From contig NZ_JAUSUD010000007.1 of NCBI RefSeq assembly GCF_030813355.1, positions 62,001 to 126,000 on the forward strand: a stretch of 64,000 nucleotides of DNA, in the 5' to 3' direction. Below the pieces are notes generated by a model. The model was not told the DNA's origin. It worked only from the letters and a program-made list of their open reading frames with translations, and did not search any database. Within the stretch, counting starts at the first letter, position 1, and every line of letters starts with the position of its first letter. The stretch is from Metabacillus malikii. GTDB taxonomy: Bacteria; Bacillota; Bacilli; Bacillales; Bacillaceae. This document shows positions 24,709 through 34,830 of the stretch, piece by piece. Both the position numbers and the translations under genes were made by a program.

Positions 24709-27078
24709 ATGAAAAATAACAAAACCGAAATAATGAATACACATACGAAACGAACCAAATTCAACCTCAATTGGAGCTTTCTTAATGGCGATGCTCCAAA
24801 TGCATACAAAATCGAGTTTGACGACTCCGAGTGGCGCGCTTTGCATTTGCCACATGATTGGAGTATTGAAGGACCTTTTAGTAAGGAATATGCGAGTGCT
24901 ACAGGCTATTTACCTGGAGGAGTGGGCTGGTACCGTAAAAAATTTATCGTCCCCAATCATTTAAAAGGGAAGAAAGTATTCATTCAATTCGATGGAGTTT
25001 ATAAAAATAGTGAAGTATGGATAAATGAACAATACCTCGGAAAAAGACCATATGGCTACAGTTCATTTCAATATGACGTAACACCATTTTTAAAATCCGA
25101 GTTAAAAGAAAATATCATTGCTGTAAAAGTCGACCATACCGACTTCGCTGATTCGCGGTGGTATACGGGCTCAGGAATTTATCGGAATGTGTTTATGACA
25201 ATAACTGACCAGCTGTATATTAAACCATCGAGTATATTTATTACGACCCCGCTTATTACAGAGTCATTCGCAGAAGTTCAAATCCAAGCATACCTGAAAA
25301 ATGAATACAACGAAAAAGTAAATTACGAGATTGTGCAGCAGATTAAAGATGCGAATGGTGATATCGTGCAAGAACATACTTCAGAAGCAACAATTGCTTC
25401 AAACGAAGAAGAGCATCTTTCGCAATCACTATTTATCGAAAAGCCATCTCTTTGGTCACCAGACCAGCCATATATGTACGAGGCGGTAACAAAGGTAATG
25501 AAAGCTGGGGAAGTCATTGATACGGAGACAACATATTTTGGGGTTCGCTCGTTTCAATTTGATGCAGATTCTGGTTTACACCTAAATGGTCGGAATATCA
25601 AGATGAAAGGTGTTTGTATCCACCATGATGCGGGCTGCCTTGGAGCTGCAGTACCAGAAAAGGTATGGTACAGACGCTTGAAACTTCTAAAAGAAGCGGG
25701 TGTCAACGCAATCCGTATGAGTCATAATCCACCAGCATCTGAACTACTTGATATGTGCGATAGACTAGGTTTTATCGTGCAAGCGGAGGCATTTGATGAG
25801 TGGGAGCACCCGAAAAACAAATGGGTCGATGGCTGGAATGTCGGCGTACCGTCTTTAGATGGATATGCTGCAGACTTCGCCAAGTGGGCTGAAATCGACC
25901 TGCGCGATATGATTTTAAGGGACCGAAATCACCCATCGATTATCTTTTGGAGTATCGGAAATGAAATTGATTACCCGAATGACCCATATTCACATCCAGT
26001 ACTAGGGAAACGATACAGACCAGACAAACCGAAAGCTGAGGATATGGGAGAAATTGCACAAAAGCTAGCTGCAGTTGTGAGAAAGTATGACCCGACACGT
26101 CCTGTAACAGCTGCTCTTGCTAGTGTGAAGATGTCGAATGAAACGACATATCCAGACGCACTTGATGTTGTTGGATACAATTATCAGGAATCTCGGTATG
26201 ACGAGGACCATTTAAAATATCCTAACCGTGTCATATACGGCAGTGAAAATGGTCGGAATCATTTTGAATGGCAGGCAGTCGAACAGAATCAATTTATATC
26301 TGGCCAATTTATATGGACAGGAATTGACTACTTAGGAGAGGCTCATAGCTGGCCACAACGCCACGCAACATTTGGAATGCTAGATTTAGCAGGATTTAAA
26401 AAGCCGCTTTATTACTTCAAACAGAGCCAATGGTCAAGTGTTAGTATGGTCTACATTGGATTAACTTCAATAAAAGAAGAACACGATGTTCAAATTAATT
26501 GGGATGGAGACGTAAAAGCGTCATGGTGTGGTCCAGAAGGAGAAATTGTCAGGGTTGCGTGCTGTACAAATTGTCCTGAAGTAGACCTGCAGTTAAATGG
26601 AAAATCATTAGGAATCAAAAAACGCAAAGATTATCCAGGAGGCACGATTTACTGGGACGTTCCATACAATGCTGGAACAATAATTGCAGTCGGACTAAGA
26701 GAAGGTCACGGGTGCTGTACACATGAACTGCACACTGCGAAAGAACCAACAAAGTTACAGTTACACAGTGATACATTCAAGCTAAACGCAGACAATGAAG
26801 ATATCGCACATATCGAAGTATCAATCGTAGATGAGGATCATCATCTCGTCACAGATGCAACAAATCAAATTGATTGTAAGATTGAAGGTCCCGGAGAAAT
26901 TATCGGGATTGAATGTAGTAATCCTGTAAGCCATCAAAACTATAAAGCAACTAGTAGAAATGCCTTTAATGGAAAGTTACTAATCTATGTAAAAGCAACT
27001 GACCAGCGGGGAACGATTAATTTAACAACGTCCAGTAAAGGGTTGGAAGGCCAAAGTGTAACGATTGAGGTTAAATAA
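24709..27078 (+). CDS. Beta-galactosidase, glycoside hydrolase family 2
   Basis: A 789-residue cytoplasmic GH2 enzyme with sugar-binding jelly-roll, immunoglobulin-like and TIM-barrel domains. The acid/base is Glu419 in WSIGNEID and the nucleophile is Glu513 in IYGSEN; RNHPSIIFWS and the MSHNPP motif agree. The C-terminal part carries an additional beta domain (PTKLQLHSDTFKLNADNEDI). AAAAGGAG precedes ATG 24709. It follows the oligosaccharide importer, so it probably trims imported galactosides. The linkage cannot be read from sequence. Confidence 0.93.
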   Translation: MKNNKTEIMNTHTKRTKFNLNWSFLNGDAPNAYKIEFDDSEWRALHLPHDWSIEGPFSKEYASATGYLPGGVGWYRKKFIVPNHLKGKKVFIQFDGVYKNSEVWINEQYLGKRPYGYSSFQYDVTPFLKSELKENIIAVKVDHTDFADSRWYTGSGIYRNVFMTITDQLYIKPSSIFITTPLITESFAEVQIQAYLKNEYNEKVNYEIVQQIKDANGDIVQEHTSEATIASNEEEHLSQSLFIEKPSLWSPDQPYMYEAVTKVMKAGEVIDTETTYFGVRSFQFDADSGLHLNGRNIKMKGVCIHHDAGCLGAAVPEKVWYRRLKLLKEAGVNAIRMSHNPPASELLDMCDRLGFIVQAEAFDEWEHPKNKWVDGWNVGVPSLDGYAADFAKWAEIDLRDMILRDRNHPSIIFWSIGNEIDYPNDPYSHPVLGKRYRPDKPKAEDMGEIAQKLAAVVRKYDPTRPVTAALASVKMSNETTYPDALDVVGYNYQESRYDEDHLKYPNRVIYGSENGRNHFEWQAVEQNQFISGQFIWTGIDYLGEAHSWPQRHATFGMLDLAGFKKPLYYFKQSQWSSVSMVYIGLTSIKEEHDVQINWDGDVKASWCGPEGEIVRVACCTNCPEVDLQLNGKSLGIKKRKDYPGGTIYWDVPYNAGTIIAVGLREGHGCCTHELHTAKEPTKLQLHSDTFKLNADNEDIAHIEVSIVDEDHHLVTDATNQIDCKIEGPGEIIGIECSNPVSHQNYKATSRNAFNGKLLIYVKATDQRGTINLTTSSKGLEGQSVTIEVK

Positions 27079-27092
27079 TGACTATATGATGC

Positions 27093-27126
27093 GAGCACTT
27101 GCAAAGTTGTTGCAGGTGTTCTTTAA
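27093..27126 (+). terminator. Hairpin after GH2
   Basis: AGCACTTGCA pairs with TGCAGGTGTT (with G-T pairs), followed by a short T tract. Probable terminator. Confidence 0.6.
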
Positions 27127-27315
27127 TTATCAAAAAATTTATATGAAAATAAAATAACTTGGTTTGAAAATGGAAGAATTATAGGCTAATATGGATTTTC
27201 TCTAGGTTAATGAGAGATTAGTATAGATATATTTTAGAATTTTCTAACAATGATCACCTCCTATAATTTGTTGTAATAAAACTATGAAAATTTTGAGTGA
27301 GGGTAGCTTTGAAGA

Positions 27316-28164
27316 ATGAAACATATTGACCATGACCGTTTATTTAAAGAGTTAATCCGTACATTTTTCGGAGAGTTCATGCTACTATTTTTTCCAGCGA
27401 TCCATGAATCAATCGATTATCGCCATACGACCTTCTTGTCAGAAGAGTTATATCGAGATATCCTTGAAGGAGAGAAAAACAGAGTTGATTTGCTAATTGA
27501 GACAAAATTGAAAGGAGAAGACGGCCTAATCATCGTCCATATCGAACCCCAATCATAAGAACAAAATGCTTTTCATGAACAGATGTTTATTTACTTCAGT
27601 CGCCTCTATGAAAACTACCGCAAACGTATACTACCAATTGCAATCTTTACCTATAATAAAAGAAGGAATGAACCGAACCGTTTTATCATGGAGTTTCCCT
27701 TTCACCAAGTATTAAAATTTGAATTTTTAAAAATAGAACTTAAAAAACAAAACTGGCGTGATTACGTAAAACAAGATAATTCCGTTGCCTGTGCCTTACT
27801 AAGTAAAATGGGCTATGCAAAGAGTGAAAAAATCCAGGTTAATCTAGAGTTTTTAAGAATGCTTACGTGCTTAGAACTTGACCTAGCAAGACTGGATTTA
27901 GTTGCAGGGATTTTTAATACCTACCTTAAGCTTAATAAAGTCGAGGAGAATCAACTGCGAGACAAAATAAGAAAATTAAATCCTGAGGAGGGAGCCAAGG
28001 TAATGGAAATCACAACTTCATGGCATGAAAAAGGAAGAGAAGAAGGGAAAATAGAGGCAGGGTTGGAAATTGCTAAAAAAATGTTAGAAGCAAAGTTTGA
28101 AATTGAACAAATTACAAAAATTACTGGGTTCTCTGTTGAAGAAATAAAGAGGATTATGAATTAA
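27316..28164 (+). pseudogene. Rpn-family (PD-(D/E)XK) nuclease, broken by one stop codon
   Basis: Two pieces lie in the same frame on either side of a single TAA at 27556. The first 80 residues (HDRLFKELIRTFFGEF, then VDLLIETK, VHIEPQS) carry the nuclease core typical of recombination-promoting Rpn/YhgA-like proteins. The frame continues EQNAFHEQMFIYFSRLY, through the GREEGKIEAGLEIAKKML tail. In relatives EPQS is followed by Tyr, so a TAT/TAC to TAA change is the simplest cause. There is no ribosome site for the second piece. The product would be about 282 residues if read through. Confidence 0.85.
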
Positions 28165-28233
28165 TTATAAAAAATAACAATAAGCAACAGTAAAAGACGT
28201 AGCCGAACATTATTCGTGCTGCGTTTTATATTT

Positions 28234-28499
28234 GTTAGCCAATTTATCTTGCGAAAAGCGTAGGCGGCTTTCCCATCGACGTACAAACTGAGGGGCATCG
28301 ACTAAGACCAAAGGTATCACGATGAGCCGAATGGCGAATCGATGATGACTTATCGTAGGAAGATGACCTGAAGTTTGATAACGGGTAGCCGCAAGGAGCT
28401 ATGAGGCTCACCACCCACCCTGCGGAAAGCGAGTACTGTAGCGGAGACAAAGCCTAACCGACAACTCAGTTAAAAGCAACAATGTTTCCGAAAACAGCC
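28234..28499. repeat. Composite interspersed repeat (Bacillaceae type)
   Basis: The right half (about 28385-28499) matches the repeat at 58150-58369: GCGGAAAGCGAGTACTGTAG, then CAACAATGTTTCCGAAAACAGCC. The left half (from GCGAAAAGCGTAGGCGGC) differs and looks like a second structured repeat. I see no flanking duplication, so this copy seems old or recombined. No protein frame in it is credible. Confidence 0.7.
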
Positions 28500-28640
28500 T
28501 TAAATAAAGAAACTAGAAGAAAATTTAGTAACAACCTAACTTTATCGTATCTACCTATCATATAATAAAGGTATAAAAGTTGTCTATACTATACTTTATA
28601 TACATAATGAACCACTATGTTTGTAAGGGAGCGTTTATTA

Positions 28641-29348
28641 ATGACATTCTACAAAGATTTATACCCTTTCTACGACAGAATATTCCCACTTAACAAACAA
28701 GCCGAAGAATTCCTTTTACACTATTTTAACGAGGGGGATGCCGTTTTGGATATCGGTGCTGGAACAGGTAATATGGCAATTGCGTTAGCTGAAAAAAAGC
28801 TAAATATAACTGCGCTTGAGCTAGAACCATTGATGATTGAAGCGATTCAACAAAAGGCGAAATCAAAAGATATAACGATTGATTGTGTAAATTGCTCGAT
28901 GATGGACATATCAAACATGAACAAAATGTTTAACGGGATTTATTGTATCGGTAATACATTACCACATCTACAAACAGTTCAGGAAATAAAGGCTTTTCTT
29001 CAAGAATGCTACGAAAAGCTTAATGATAACGGAAATTTCATTATACAAATGGTCAATTTTGATAAGTTTGCCTCAAAAGCAGATTTCTCCTTTCCATTAA
29101 TCAATCAAGCAGATTTTTCTTTTAGAAGGAAATATGAGTGGACTGAAGACAAAATTCTCTTTACAGCAACACTTTCATTCGAGGGGAAAGAGACAACCAA
29201 TCATACAACATTATTTCCGTTACAATCTCAGCAATTAGTTCAAATGCTAAAAGAAGCTGGCTTCAATAACGTAAGGCTTTTTGGCAATTTTAAAGCTAAT
29301 CCGTATACTGTAGAATCCCCTGCAATTGTTACAGTAGCAATGAAATAA
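28641..29348 (+). CDS. SAM-dependent methyltransferase
   Basis: A 235-residue class I methyltransferase. The glycine-rich SAM site AVLDIGAGTGNMAIALAE and the acidic ALELEPLMIEAI strand are clear. The start is ATG 28641 with AAGGGAG upstream rather than the longer frame from 28617. The substrate is unknown; the N-terminus FYKDLYPFYDRIFP is typical of small uncharacterised methyltransferases. It seems to be a single-gene unit ending at a shared terminator. Confidence 0.88.
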   Translation: MTFYKDLYPFYDRIFPLNKQAEEFLLHYFNEGDAVLDIGAGTGNMAIALAEKKLNITALELEPLMIEAIQQKAKSKDITIDCVNCSMMDISNMNKMFNGIYCIGNTLPHLQTVQEIKAFLQECYEKLNDNGNFIIQMVNFDKFASKADFSFPLINQADFSFRRKYEWTEDKILFTATLSFEGKETTNHTTLFPLQSQQLVQMLKEAGFNNVRLFGNFKANPYTVESPAIVTVAMK

Positions 29349-29370
29349 CGTTTGGCTGCAATAATAAAAA

Positions 29371-29408
29371 TAGTCATCAGGTAATGACTTTCTACCTGAT
29401 GACTTTTA
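29371..29408. terminator. Bidirectional terminator
   Basis: TAGTCATCAGGTA and TACCTGATGACTTTT form a strong stem between the methyltransferase and the convergent exporter gene. Confidence 0.85.
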
Positions 29409-29409
29409 A

Positions 29410-30618
29410 TTAGTTACTGATGGATGAGTTTTTTTCACCTAATGAAAATAATGAAACAGTACCAAGTAGTGAAGTCGTAAAGAGAATTATACCCATTGGA
29501 ACAGCTGATGCTTCATTAATCCCAGCAAGTGGTGAAACAATCGAACCAATTAATAATGGCAGCATGCCGAGCAAGGCACTCGCACTACCGGCACGGTGTC
29601 CTTGTTTGGCGATTGCAACCGTAAACGAGCTTGTCAGAACGATTCCCATCCCTGTCATATAAATAAAGATAGGAATAACTATCAATGGCAGCGGACCTTT
29701 AATCATCGTCATAATAAATAGAAAAGCAGCTGCACTTGTCGATACTAAGGTACCAATTTGCAATAACCGTTTCTCTTCAATAATCCCAGCTAAACGACCG
29801 ACTAAAAAGCTACCGGTAATAATCGCTATTCCGTTAATCCCAAATAAAATGCTAAATGCTTGTGGAGACACTCCGTAAATTCCTTGATAAACAAATGGTG
29901 TTCCTGAAACATAGGCAAAGCTTCCACCGTGAACGAAGCCCAGTGTAAGTGCATAGCCGATAAAGGAACGGTCTTTGAAAAGGTCACCCATCGTTCGAAA
30001 CGTATGGCCTAAAGAGCTCGGCACTCGGTTTTCGTCAGGGAGAGTTTCCTTTAATTTGAAAAATATCATGATGATTATAAACAAGCCAACAATTGATAAT
30101 GAAAAGAAAATTGTATTCCATTTCGAAAATGGCAACCATAATACAGCGCCTCCGGCAATTGGTGCTGCTAATGGTGCGACAGCATTGATGACCATTAGTA
30201 ATGAGAAAAATTTCGTTAATTCCCTGCCACTAAACGTATCTCTTACAACGGCGCGAGATATCACAACACCAGCTGATGCGGTTAGTCCTTGTAAAAAGCG
30301 ACCGGCGATTAATATTTCAATAGATGGGGACAAAGCACATATTAATGTCGCTAACACAAATAGAGATATTGAGATTAGCAAAGGTCTTCTCCGACCGTGT
30401 GCATCACTAATCGGACCAACAACTAGCTGACCTGTTGCAAGTCCGATTAAACAAGCCGTCAAACTCATTTGTACAAGTGAAGCTCTGGCATTTAAATCTG
30501 CAGCGATTTCAGGAAATGCAGGTAAGTACATATCAATATTTAATGGCCCTAAAGCTCCAAGCATACTTAGGATTAAGGCAAGACCAAGCCTTTGTTTTTT
30601 AGTTTGCTGATTTTGCAT
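29410..30618 (-). CDS. Bcr/CflA-family drug efflux transporter (MFS)
   Basis: A 402-residue protein with twelve predicted membrane segments. The N-terminal LGPLNIDMYLPAFPEIAADL and the loop GPISDAHGRRRPLL are diagnostic for the Bcr/CflA drug:proton antiporters (motif A in loop 2-3). AGGTG precedes its ATG 30618. Export of bicyclomycin, chloramphenicol or other small molecules is known for the family; the actual substrate is unknown. Confidence 0.93.
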   Translation of the reverse strand: MQNQQTKKQRLGLALILSMLGALGPLNIDMYLPAFPEIAADLNARASLVQMSLTACLIGLATGQLVVGPISDAHGRRRPLLISISLFVLATLICALSPSIEILIAGRFLQGLTASAGVVISRAVVRDTFSGRELTKFFSLLMVINAVAPLAAPIAGGAVLWLPFSKWNTIFFSLSIVGLFIIIMIFFKLKETLPDENRVPSSLGHTFRTMGDLFKDRSFIGYALTLGFVHGGSFAYVSGTPFVYQGIYGVSPQAFSILFGINGIAIITGSFLVGRLAGIIEEKRLLQIGTLVSTSAAAFLFIMTMIKGPLPLIVIPIFIYMTGMGIVLTSSFTVAIAKQGHRAGSASALLGMLPLLIGSIVSPLAGINEASAVPMGIILFTTSLLGTVSLFSLGEKNSSISN

Positions 30619-30939
30619 ATATTTTTACACCTTTCTTGTTCGTTCTACCATTAATGAATACAACGGATTTTAATATATAACTATAATTTGTGTAGTTCAA
30701 GTAAATCGTATCCAATAGGAAATTTATATTTTAGGACACTAATTTCTATGGGATGTTGCTTATTAAACCCCGTTAGGTGAAGATAATCGTCACTGTAAAA
30801 ACACCTAGTTAAACAATTAAATAAAGAAACTTCGCTAATATAAAGTGATTAGAAGGAGAATGACCAACTACCCGAGAATCATAGAGTAATATCTTAATAT
30901 TTTGAAGAGTCAATGTACAATTAATAGGAGGCGTTCAAA
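30619..30939. other. Intergenic region between divergent genes
   Basis: A 321-base gap between the exporter and the esterase gene. It holds the promoters of both, but no riboswitch, repeat or credible frame was seen. Confidence 0.5.
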
Positions 30940-31731
30940 TTGAAGGAAAATTTATGGCCAAACAATCCAACGTTTCACCAAGGTGAAAAAGACGAAGAAA
31001 CACCAACTATAACACATTATTTGTTAAACAAACAAGAACAACATTGTGCTGTCATCGTTTGTCCTGGGGGAGGCTATGTGAGACGTGCTGAACACGAGGG
31101 GGAACCAGTAGCTAAATGGTTAAACAGCATCGGCATATCGGCATTTGTTCTTGATTACAGAGTTGCACCTTCTAAGCATCCAGCTCCACTTTTAGACCTA
31201 CAGCGGGCTATTCGATATGTTCGCCATCATGCCGAAGAGTGGAATATCGATAAGCAGAGAATTGGCATTTTAGGATTTTCTGCAGGAGGACATCTCGCTT
31301 CAACGGCAGCGACACATTTTGATGATGGCGATAAAAGTTCAGCTGATTTAATCGAACATGAAAGCAGCCGACCTAATTTAGCAATATTATGCTATCCCGT
31401 TATTTCTCTTACGCAATTTTATCATGAAGGATCAGCAAACCATTTACTAGGCGAGAATGCAACGCTTGAACAGCGACAGTTATTATCAAATGAACGGAAT
31501 GTGACAGGAGCTACACCGCCTACTTTTCTATGGCATACTGCTGATGATGCAGCAGTTCCTGTTGAGAATAGCTTAATGTTCGCACAAGCGTTAAGTAAAC
31601 AAAATGTCCCATTCGAAATGCATATTTTTCCAAGCGGACGCCATGGCTTAGGGCTCGCAGAAGATGAGCCTTTAGTAAGTAGATGGCCGGAATTATGTAA
31701 AAATTGGCTTAGCCAACAAGGATTCTGTTAA
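30940..31731 (+). CDS. Alpha/beta-hydrolase esterase (BD-FAE / acetyl-esterase like)
   Basis: A 263-residue cytoplasmic hydrolase. The oxyanion motif CPGGGY and nucleophile elbow GFSAGGH are present, with Asp in HTADDAAVP and His in SGRHGLG completing the triad. It starts at TTG 30940, 6 bases after TAGGAGGCG. Relatives remove acetyl groups from plant oligosaccharides. The neighbouring secreted rhamnogalacturonan lyase suggests deacetylation of pectin fragments, but that link is inference. Confidence 0.85.
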   Translation: MKENLWPNNPTFHQGEKDEETPTITHYLLNKQEQHCAVIVCPGGGYVRRAEHEGEPVAKWLNSIGISAFVLDYRVAPSKHPAPLLDLQRAIRYVRHHAEEWNIDKQRIGILGFSAGGHLASTAATHFDDGDKSSADLIEHESSRPNLAILCYPVISLTQFYHEGSANHLLGENATLEQRQLLSNERNVTGATPPTFLWHTADDAAVPVENSLMFAQALSKQNVPFEMHIFPSGRHGLGLAEDEPLVSRWPELCKNWLSQQGFC

Positions 31732-31762
31732 TGCTCAAAAGAATATAAATGCTTATAGTAAG

Positions 31763-31807
31763 AGAAGTTTGTTTTCGTTCATTAACGAAGCCAGGCTTCT
31801 TTTTTTA
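31763..31807 (+). terminator. Terminator after the esterase gene
   Basis: AGAAG/CTTCT encloses an inner TTCGTT/AACGAA stem and is followed by seven or more T. Confidence 0.8.
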
Positions 31808-31994
31808 TGAAGCCGAAAATGAGCGAGATTCTGAGTAGAAATCGTCTTCATAAGGGGAAGGGATTTCTGCATATGGTTCTTATTGAACAAATGAAAAACT
31901 TCTCTGATTTTTAAACGGAATACACTGTTTTCTGCATGTCATTTTTAGGTAGATTCATTTAAAATAGACTAGATTTCTTTTTTTACAATAATTA

Positions 31995-32042
31995 AAAATG
32001 TAAGGGTTTACATTTTTGGGAAGGGGGCATAAAAACTATAAT
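31995..32042 (+). promoter_or_regulatory. Palindrome and promoter of the PL11 gene
   Basis: AAAATGTAA-GGGT-TTACATTTT (31995-32016) is a perfect 9-base-arm palindrome touching a weak -35 (TTTTGG, 32014-32019); TATAAT lies at 32037-32042. The TGTAA/TTACA half-sites recall those before the GH42 gene. It is a likely regulator site. Confidence 0.65.
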
Positions 32043-32092
32043 CTATTACGAAGAACCGACACAAGGGGATGAAAATTAAGGAGGTATGTTAA

Positions 32093-34657
32093 ATGGGCAA
32101 AGGGATTTCTAAAAAGTTATCTGTCTTATTGAGTACAGTCATGTTGACTTCTACGTTATCTGGAGTGTCACCGTTTACGACAAAATCAGTAGCAGCAAAA
32201 GGACCTAAACAAAATTCGCTTGTCCAACTAGAATACCTTGATAGAGGCTTAGTAGCAGCTAGTACATCTGAAGGTATTTTCCTAAGCTGGAGACTTTTAG
32301 CGAATGAAGTATCAGGTTATTCAGAATCGGGCTTAACAGGTGTCGACTTCAATGTCTACCGTGATGGGCAAAAAATTACTACAGTTGAAGATAGTACAAA
32401 TTTTTTAGATGAAAACGGATCGAGTACGTCAACGTATTATGTAGCAGCCGTTGATAATGGAAAAGAAATGGATAAAAGTTCTGAAGCTACACCTTGGGGA
32501 GATACATACTTCGACTTAAAGCTTAAAAAGCCGTCTGATGGCGTCACGCCAAGTGGTGAAGCATATTCTTATACGGCAAATGATATGAGTGTCGGAGATG
32601 TTGATGGTGACGGCCAATACGAATTCTTTGTAAAATGGGACCCGACAAATTCAAAAGATGTCTCACAAAAAGGATATACAGGTAACACATATATTGATGC
32701 CTACAAACTCGATGGAACATTGCTTTACAGAATTGATTTAGGGGTAAATATTCGAGCTGGTGCACATTATACACAATTTCTCGTTTATGATTTTGACGGA
32801 GATGGAAAAGCAGAGCTTATGTTTAAAACAGCTCCAGGTACAAAAGTTATTAAATATGATAAAAAAGGTCAGGTAACTTCAGAAGAGTACATTACTATGT
32901 TAAAGGAAGATACGAAAGCAGGTTTCAGTAATCAAGATGACTATCGGATGAATAGTGAAGATTACTATAACCACATTGTCGACACTTTTAAAAATTGGCA
33001 TAACCATGAAGAGGTCAAAAAGGGCAACTGGCCAGCTACTCTTGAAGTAAGCTTTGGTATCGAAAAGCAATACAAGTACCCGCTTTCAACGGAAGATGCT
33101 GAAAAATTAGCAGACTATTTTATAGATGAATATGCTCCTAGTCGAAGTGCCCGCAATAATTTAAAGGATTTTGAAGGCTTTATCCTCAATGGTCCAGAAT
33201 ATTTATCGGTTTTTAATGGGGAAACAGGCGCAGAAATGCAAACAATTCGCTATAAGCATCAACGACATGATGATGGGCTAATGTGGGGCGATTATGCAAT
33301 GTCTCGGATTGAACCTGGTAATCGTGTTGACCGCTTCTTAGCTGGTGTTGCCTATTTAGATGGAAAAAAACCATCTGCTGTTTTTGCACGAGGCTACTAT
33401 ACAAGAACAACAATGGTTTCATACAACTGGGACGGCAAGAAATTGAAGGAGGTATGGGATGTAGATAGCGGTTGGACACCGATGACGAACCCATTTAATG
33501 ACGGACCGCACGGACGACTTGGGACAAGCAAGGAATATGGATCACTTACAACACAAGGTGCCCACTCTTTAAGCACAGCTGATGTTGATGGAGATGGGAA
33601 ACAGGAAATTATATACGGTTCAGCAACAATCGACCATGATGGATCGCTTTTATATAGCTCAAGTGATATCATGCCTCCAGAAAGTGCAACACCTGGGAAA
33701 ACAGCTGGCTTAGGTCATGGTGACGCTTTGCATGTAGCAGATATCGATCCGAATCGAAACGGATTAGAAATATTCATGGTACATGAAGGTGGCAGTTATG
33801 CACCATACGGCTATTCATTGCGGGATGCTGCAACAGGTGAAGTCATTTATGGCGGATACACTGGAAAAGACACTGGAAGAGGTATGATCGGTGATGTCGA
33901 CCCAGACCACGAAGGCCTGGAAACATGGGCTGTTGGCTTATGGACAGCAGATGGCCAGAGAATTAATACGAATGCACCTGGTACGAATATGAACATAAAA
34001 TGGTCAGCTGATATGAAAACACAAATCATTCATGGCTCTAGAGAAGAAACACCAACGATCCACGATTGGAAAAAAGGAACGGTCTTAACAGCAACTGGCA
34101 CGAGAACGAATAATTACACAAAGGGGAACCCATCGTTAGTTGCAGACGTATTTGGAGACTGGAGAGAAGAAATGCTCGTCCGCACAGAAGACAGCAGTCG
34201 GATTCGAATCTTCTTAAGTACTGAAGTAACCGATCGGAAGCTATACACATTAATGCATGATGTACAATATCGAACGGGCATTGCCTGGCAAAATGTTGGC
34301 TATAATCAACCTGCATACCCAAGCTTCTATTTTGGCTCTGATATGAATTGGGAAGCAGTACCAACACCTGCTAGTTATATGCCAAGTGAAATTACTGCGT
34401 TGCAAAAATTTGTAGATTCATATATTAAAAATGGTGATATAAATGGCTCATTAGCTTCTAAGTTAAAAAACTCGTTAAAACAAGCACAACATCATCTTGA
34501 AAAGGGTTCCTATGATAAAGGTATCTCTTTCTTAAATAAATTTAACAGTCAGCTAGAAAAAAGTAAGAAAGGTGATGTAGCGGAAGAGGTAAAAGAGAAT
34601 TTAATAGCTAAAGTTGAGAGGATCATCATGAGTTTAGAAAACGTAAGCTCCAGATAA
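32093..34657 (+). CDS. Secreted rhamnogalacturonan lyase (PL11) with FIMAH domain
   Basis: An 854-residue exported protein: signal peptide to about residue 35, a fibronectin-like N-terminal part, then the PL11 propeller with repeated calcium sites (GDVDGDGQYE, YDFDGDGKAE, ADVDGDGKQE). It cuts the alternating rhamnose-galacturonate backbone of pectin. The last 85 residues (from ITALQKFVDSYIKNGDI) form a helical FIMAH-type domain often added to secreted enzymes of Gram-positives. AAGGAGG lies before the ATG. Nearby galactosidases would process side chains. Confidence 0.93.
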   Translation: MGKGISKKLSVLLSTVMLTSTLSGVSPFTTKSVAAKGPKQNSLVQLEYLDRGLVAASTSEGIFLSWRLLANEVSGYSESGLTGVDFNVYRDGQKITTVEDSTNFLDENGSSTSTYYVAAVDNGKEMDKSSEATPWGDTYFDLKLKKPSDGVTPSGEAYSYTANDMSVGDVDGDGQYEFFVKWDPTNSKDVSQKGYTGNTYIDAYKLDGTLLYRIDLGVNIRAGAHYTQFLVYDFDGDGKAELMFKTAPGTKVIKYDKKGQVTSEEYITMLKEDTKAGFSNQDDYRMNSEDYYNHIVDTFKNWHNHEEVKKGNWPATLEVSFGIEKQYKYPLSTEDAEKLADYFIDEYAPSRSARNNLKDFEGFILNGPEYLSVFNGETGAEMQTIRYKHQRHDDGLMWGDYAMSRIEPGNRVDRFLAGVAYLDGKKPSAVFARGYYTRTTMVSYNWDGKKLKEVWDVDSGWTPMTNPFNDGPHGRLGTSKEYGSLTTQGAHSLSTADVDGDGKQEIIYGSATIDHDGSLLYSSSDIMPPESATPGKTAGLGHGDALHVADIDPNRNGLEIFMVHEGGSYAPYGYSLRDAATGEVIYGGYTGKDTGRGMIGDVDPDHEGLETWAVGLWTADGQRINTNAPGTNMNIKWSADMKTQIIHGSREETPTIHDWKKGTVLTATGTRTNNYTKGNPSLVADVFGDWREEMLVRTEDSSRIRIFLSTEVTDRKLYTLMHDVQYRTGIAWQNVGYNQPAYPSFYFGSDMNWEAVPTPASYMPSEITALQKFVDSYIKNGDINGSLASKLKNSLKQAQHHLEKGSYDKGISFLNKFNSQLEKSKKGDVAEEVKENLIAKVERIIMSLENVSSR

Positions 34658-34685
34658 ACCTAGTTAATTGAATCTTATTATTGAT

Positions 34686-34734
34686 AAGCTATTTTGGTAA
34701 AGAGGTAATGAAACCTTTGCCAAAATAGCTTTAT
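34686..34734 (+). terminator. Terminator after the PL11 gene
   Basis: AAGCTATTTTGGTAAAG pairs with CTTTGCCAAAATAGCTT, giving a long stem followed by a short T tract. Confidence 0.85.
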
Positions 34735-34830
34735 TGTTGAGAGGAAGCTCATTTACATCTGTCATTAAATCATTTTAATTATCTTACACAAGACTTCCTA
34801 CGAAGGACGTTCGAATTCCTGTAAAGTCGA

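Noticed and set aside
28244-28450. 68-codon minus-strand frame
   Set aside because: It lies wholly in the composite interspersed repeat.
29975-30430. 151-codon plus-strand frame
   Set aside because: It is antisense to the Bcr/CflA exporter, which has clear family motifs.
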